From positions 41,451,459-41,515,458 of the forward strand of contig OX235265.1 of assembly GCA_944472135.2 (NCBI GenBank): 64,000 nt of DNA, written 5' to 3'. This document shows positions 60,055 through 64,000 of this stretch, one piece after another. Positions within the stretch are counted from its first letter, which is position 1, and each line of letters starts with the position of its first letter. This stretch comes from Trichobilharzia regenti (lineage: Eukaryota > Platyhelminthes > Trematoda > Strigeidida > Schistosomatidae). Below the pieces are notes generated by a model. It was not told where the DNA came from and did not search any database. It saw only the letters and a program-made list of their open reading frames with translations. The translations under genes and the position numbers were made by a program.

Positions 60055-60285
60055 ACCAGACAAGCCCTCGAGTAGAACCCGAAAGGGAAGCGGCGAGTTG
60101 GTCATCAGTGACAGGGTGGGGTGACTTGGAGGAGGTCATGTGAAGAGGAGATGAAAGCATGTGGGCAGACTTGCAGCAAGGTGAAAAAGTTGACAGAAAA
60201 TCGTAGGCAATGGGGACGCTCGGCTGAAGCCCTATGTTCCTCTGGGAATTAAAGGATATAATAATAATAATAATAATAGAAAACC
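60055..60285 (+). mobile_element. RTE-A (SR2-like) 3' end fragment
   Basis: Contains CCGAAAGGGAAGCGGCGAGT and GAGGAGGTCATGTGAAGAGG, matching 791-861, then the tail GAAGCCCTATGTTCCTCTGG and ATAATAATAATAATA. Only ~230 bp remain. Confidence 0.75.
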
Positions 60286-60974
60286 TTGCGCTGGAAATAT
60301 CAGTCAATTTTTTTTCCACTTTTCCAGTAAAGAATTTTCCTTTCATCAGGATAAAAGTGTGTGATTCTTATTTATGTATGAATCTGCTGAATTCTCTGAA
60401 GCTTTCATTTAAGTTAATATGAAGATGGTAGTTAGTGCTTAACCTGATGATCAAGCTTTGTCTGTTTAGTTCAGTGATAACCACCGGTGATTGATCTATT
60501 GATCTCTGAGCTTGTTTTGATTTTAACTACCATAAAGCATTTTAGCAGATAGAGGAACAGAGACAGAAATCATGAGTCTTAAATAAAATATTTAATATTC
60601 ATGTGTTTAACTAGCGTAACCCTTTTGATCGGCTTTATTTACAAATGTCAACTTGCAATTGCAAGAATGAAGGAAGCTGACTGCTAATTTTACAGCTTAC
60701 TCTGAGCTGTAATAGTAGAGAATGAAAAAAGAGACGACGTTTCACGTTTGATCATATCGATAATTCTATGTATGTATCTTCAAATACTTTCACCTTGTTA
60801 TGAGGTAGGAAAATACCCTCCCACAACTATTTTAAATAATAGAACAGATTGATGTTAAACACATGATTGAAAGTGATAATTGATAGATTAGAGTTTTGTA
60901 TTAATCTAAAGATACATATGAATTATTATGATTCAGGTTATTCCAGAGGACCACCTTTATTCATCGAGCATAGT
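60286..60974. other. No gene seen, 60.3-61.0 kb
   Basis: Sequence between two tail-to-tail RTE-A copies; nothing was recognised. Confidence 0.4.
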
Positions 60975-61915
60975 ATTATTATTATTATATCCTTTAATTC
61001 CTAGAGGAACATAGGGCTCCAGCCGCGCGTCTCCATTGCGTTCAGTTTTCTGCCAACATTTTCACCCCGCTCCAAGTCTGCCCATATGCTCCTCTTTTCC
61101 GATTCTTGCTTTGATATCCTCGTCAGTTCCGTTAGCCTGTAGTTGAAACGATGCTTCCCAGGTAGGTGAAGGAGGTTGTTTCTTTCAGGTTCCTCTCATT
61201 TATACTCGCTGATTGTTGTCTGTTGGTGTTGGCCAGAAATCTTCATTACCTATGTCTTCTCTATGTTCACCTGAAGGCCTATCTTCTCTAGATTCTTCTT
61301 CTGCCAACTTGTTGCTTTTCACTTGCATATCCTTCAGTTTGTGAGAAATCAGACATATATATGTTATCAGCGAGGTCCAGATTCTCCAAGTCTCTTTTTG
61401 TGTCAGTCCATTTTATGCCTGTTCCCTCGTTACCCAGCCCGTTGTCTGTCGCATTATCCAATCTACTGCAATCAGGAAAATCATTGGCGATAGTAGACAG
61501 CCTTGCCTCACTCCCGTCCTCAATTCGAAGGCTTCCGTAAGTTTCCCGTTGTGGATTACTTGGCATGCAGCATTGTCGTACAACTGTTGGATGAGATGTA
61601 TAATTGTCGATGGCATCCCGCAGTAGCGAAGTAGTTTCCAAATGATCTCTCGATCGACGTTATCGAAGGCCTTTCCAAAGTCGATGAAGTTGAATGAGGT
61701 GGAGAGGTGACTGACTGCCATTCCAAGCTTTGTTCAACGATGATCCGTAGAGTGGCAATTTGATCAATCCATGACTTGTTTCTCCTGAATTCAACCTATT
61801 TCGGTCAAAGTTTGGCATTCAGATTGGCTTGTCTGATTCTCTTTTGGATGATGTGGCTTAGTATTTTGCTTGGGATGGATAGGAGCATAGTATGGTTTCA
61901 GTTATCTCTTGTTGT
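60975..61915 (-). mobile_element. RTE-A (SR2-like) RT fragment and tail
   Basis: The minus strand gives FIDFGKAFDNVDREIIW (catalytic Asp), RYCGMPSTIIHLIQQLYDN, ELRTGVRQGCLLSPMIFLI and a downstream DLADN where DFADD is expected, then the usual tail GAGCCCTATGTTCCTCTAGG plus TATAATAATAATAATA. An internal deletion removes most of the region between RT and tail. The catalytic FADD box is altered, so it is dead. Confidence 0.75.
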
Positions 61916-62429
61916 AATTACATATTTAAAACGTGTTGATTATTGATAACAATATCTTGGTAAGACAAGTGTACTAGTTTATAGTAGGATTAAATAGTTT
62001 CCTCACTATGTACTAACTGGAATTCGTACATCGAATCAAGCAAAAACAACGAGAATTGTGATAGTAATTTTTTTCTAATCACGATAACTAAAATTCAGAC
62101 ATACGGATCGTATTTGAATGAAAGTGTGGAATCTGTAATCATTTTATCCATCGTCAAGCATACTTATACACACTGGACTAACAACAGTACAATTAGTCAT
62201 CCATCATCAGATAAATAAGAACGATTAACAATGTATTAAATCATCACTCGAATTTGTTTACTTGATTAGAAGTCAAACAGAAAAGTCTGTATGACTCATT
62301 ATATCATGAATACACGAAATGTGTGTATGTAAGAATATATAAACAAATCAGCTCAATTATTCAAGAAGCCGTGACCAGTAGGGTACAGCAGGTTGAAGAT
62401 GAGGCAGTAACTCATCGAAGAAGACATTG
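61916..62429. other. No gene seen, 61.9-62.4 kb
   Basis: AT-rich; nothing was recognised. Confidence 0.4.
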
Positions 62430-62700
62430 CGAAATGGTCGTGAATTGGCAGAAGTTAGGATTCAAAGACCATTGGATCGAGTCCCAGTGGTTCAATGGTC
62501 TACGAGCTCGCTAGCCTTGTAACAGGAATGTCCTGGGTTCGAACCCTGATGGGTGCGTGCTGATGAACAGTCCCGAACTAGGACGAAACAGCTATCCAAT
62601 ACTCCCAGGTTTTCCAGTGGTTCTCTAACTGATGTCAGCTCATGACGAAATCCGCCATTCAATCAAACAAAATTCCTACAAAACCAATACTTGATAATTT
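62430..62700 (+). mobile_element. SINE-C copy with degenerate hammerhead
   Basis: Starts GTGAATTGGCAGAAGTTAGG; head GAGTCCCAGTGGTTCAATGG; box B GGGTTCGAACCC; hammerhead region 62557-62602 with core ATGAACA (two core changes), stem II GTCC/GGAC intact, stem III broken (ACAGCTAT). The arm GGTTTTCCAGTGGTTCTCTA and tail TTCCTACAAAACCAATACTTG complete it. Confidence 0.78.
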
Positions 62701-63109
62701 AAGAAAATTAAACTAATGAACTTTTATTCCACTTTTACCCCAATAAACTTTCTAGTATAATTTTGATAGACCTTTGTTAGTATTATTCTACTTTAATATT
62801 CGTAGATTTATAACTGTACAGCCTGAAGAGGTTAATGAAGACAATTATTCGTTCAAATCATTCTTGTTCTGAATCATATTACGGGGCTATTTAATTTAAT
62901 GAGGCATTAATTTCTCACTAAAATCCCGAAATACTTTTCTTTCTTACTTAGCTGTCTTATCGATATAGAACTGAGGTAAAGATTTTCTCAATGCATATAG
63001 CACCCTGTTTGCTGTTAAAAACGTAAACGTGCAAAGTTCGCAACGTTATCCCCACGTGTTGTTCCATCAGCATGGAACACCCGACCTAGGTTTCGTGTTT
63101 GTTGGTATT
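62701..63109. other. No gene seen, 62.7-63.1 kb
   Basis: AT-rich; nothing was recognised. Confidence 0.4.
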
Positions 63110-63200
63110 CGTTAGCAAGGCGTGTCTGCAATATTGACATTCCAACACGAGTCATCAGTCAGAAACCTTACCACTGAACTATTCAGGCCCACGACTAGCT
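63110..63200 (-). mobile_element. tRNA-like fragment (possible fourth SINE type)
   Basis: The minus strand reads GGGCCTGAATAGTTCAGTGG, TAAGGTTTCTGACTGATGAC. TAGTTCAGTGG is a good box A, but the box B position (GTGTTGGAATGTC) is degraded and no cloverleaf closes. It is either an old tRNA-derived SINE or a tRNA pseudogene. Confidence 0.35.
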
Positions 63201-64000
63201 TCGTATAAGACTATTACGGGTATTTTTAATTGAACACTAGTTAGTAACTAGATCCATTGCACCCTGTCGATTAACTCCAACCGTCTAATGTCCAATCAGA
63301 GTGCTCCGTGATGGTCAATCCCCTAGATTGGAAGCTACACTGCCAACTTGACTGATGGAATTCAGTCTGCGTTAACACCAATGTCTAGGCTTATTGACAT
63401 TAATTACTACCTAGTGTAAAATCAAATTATCACCAATTAAATTCGATCACAACCTTTTCTATCCCACTAGTATACTGTCAATGTTTCTGTGTGTAAATCA
63501 TTACATAAAACTAAATTTTTAATGAATGTTTACACGAAAATGCTCAATGGTATTTTTTTAAAAAGTATATGTTGTATTTCATACACTTTTCGATCCAATT
63601 GACAATAATATATTTTTTCCCCCTTATTATTGTTATTCAGCCAACGATATGTAATATCAGATTATGACATTAAATCATTTGGCTTTGAGTTGTGTGTCCA
63701 ATAGATTTTAGGAAAATACTGAAGCTTTATTTACACTTCTGAGTTTGTTTGTTTGTTTTTTCCACTTATTAAATTATGCAGATATTTGTAATCAGGCAAT
63801 TTTTGTCTGCTTGCGTCATTCTTGAAACTACAATAAAAAAATTAAAGAAAATTATGGACTATGAATATTTGTAAGTAGTGTGAATAAATAGATATACACA
63901 TCGGTGGTAAGTGGAAGTTATTCAGGTGCATGAAGACAAATTTAGGAAAAAATCACTCAGTACACTTAAGAATTGACTTGTAAATTACACGAGATACACA
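63201..64000. other. No gene seen at right edge
   Basis: AT-rich sequence with T-rich runs; no feature was supported. Confidence 0.4.

Overview
The window looks like nuclear DNA of a blood fluke (genus Schistosoma or a close relative). It is AT-rich, with introns, microsatellites and dense retrotransposon debris. The debris includes SR2-like RTE and CR1-like LINEs, a BEL/Pao LTR element, a Ty3/gypsy fragment, a Penelope-like GIY-YIG fragment and tRNA-headed SINEs. One SINE type carries a hammerhead ribozyme, as the schistosome Sm-alpha family does. Species is not decided by the sequence.

Two host genes can be supported. Minus strand 17183-18708 is one large exon of a class II DYRK kinase: a long N-terminal tail, the NAPA/DH-box region and the kinase N-lobe. 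Its later exons were not found. Plus strand 45607-57136 is a six-exon gene whose splice sites and phases close perfectly from ATG to stop (529 aa). It encodes a Ser-rich, probably disordered protein that I do not recognise, and its introns hold repeats.

Layout: 1-5.5 kb, truncated RTE elements and SINEs; 7-8.8 kb, a nearly open CR1-like LINE; 11-24.5 kb, mostly plain intergenic or intronic sequence around the DYRK exon; 24.5-27.5 kb, two related RTE segments, one interrupted by exactly 300 A; 28.8-31.2 kb, gypsy and CR1 pieces; 31.66-32.84 kb, a nearly perfect inverted repeat with arms of about 487 bp; 33.2-34.8 kb, a CR1-like endonuclease; 35.0-40.4 kb, BEL/Pao LTR sequences including one complete gag-only element; 41.3-43 kb, RTE; 45.6-57.1 kb, the six-exon gene; 56.6-62.7 kb, a cluster of hammerhead SINEs, a Penelope-like fragment and RTE copies.

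Three points stand out. (1) A hammerhead with every core position intact at 58610-58655, plus broken and compensated relatives and recurrent head-to-head inverted dimers of the same SINE. (2) Two SINE families with the same tRNA-like head but different tails, one matching the SR2-like RTE 3' end and the other the CR1-like LINE 3' end, both LINEs being present here. (3) A gag-only, apparently recent, non-autonomous BEL/Pao element with nearly identical 359-bp LTRs, a damaged zinc knuckle, a novel hydrophobic C-terminus and a tandem repeat of about 192 bp. All comparisons were made by eye; no database was searched.
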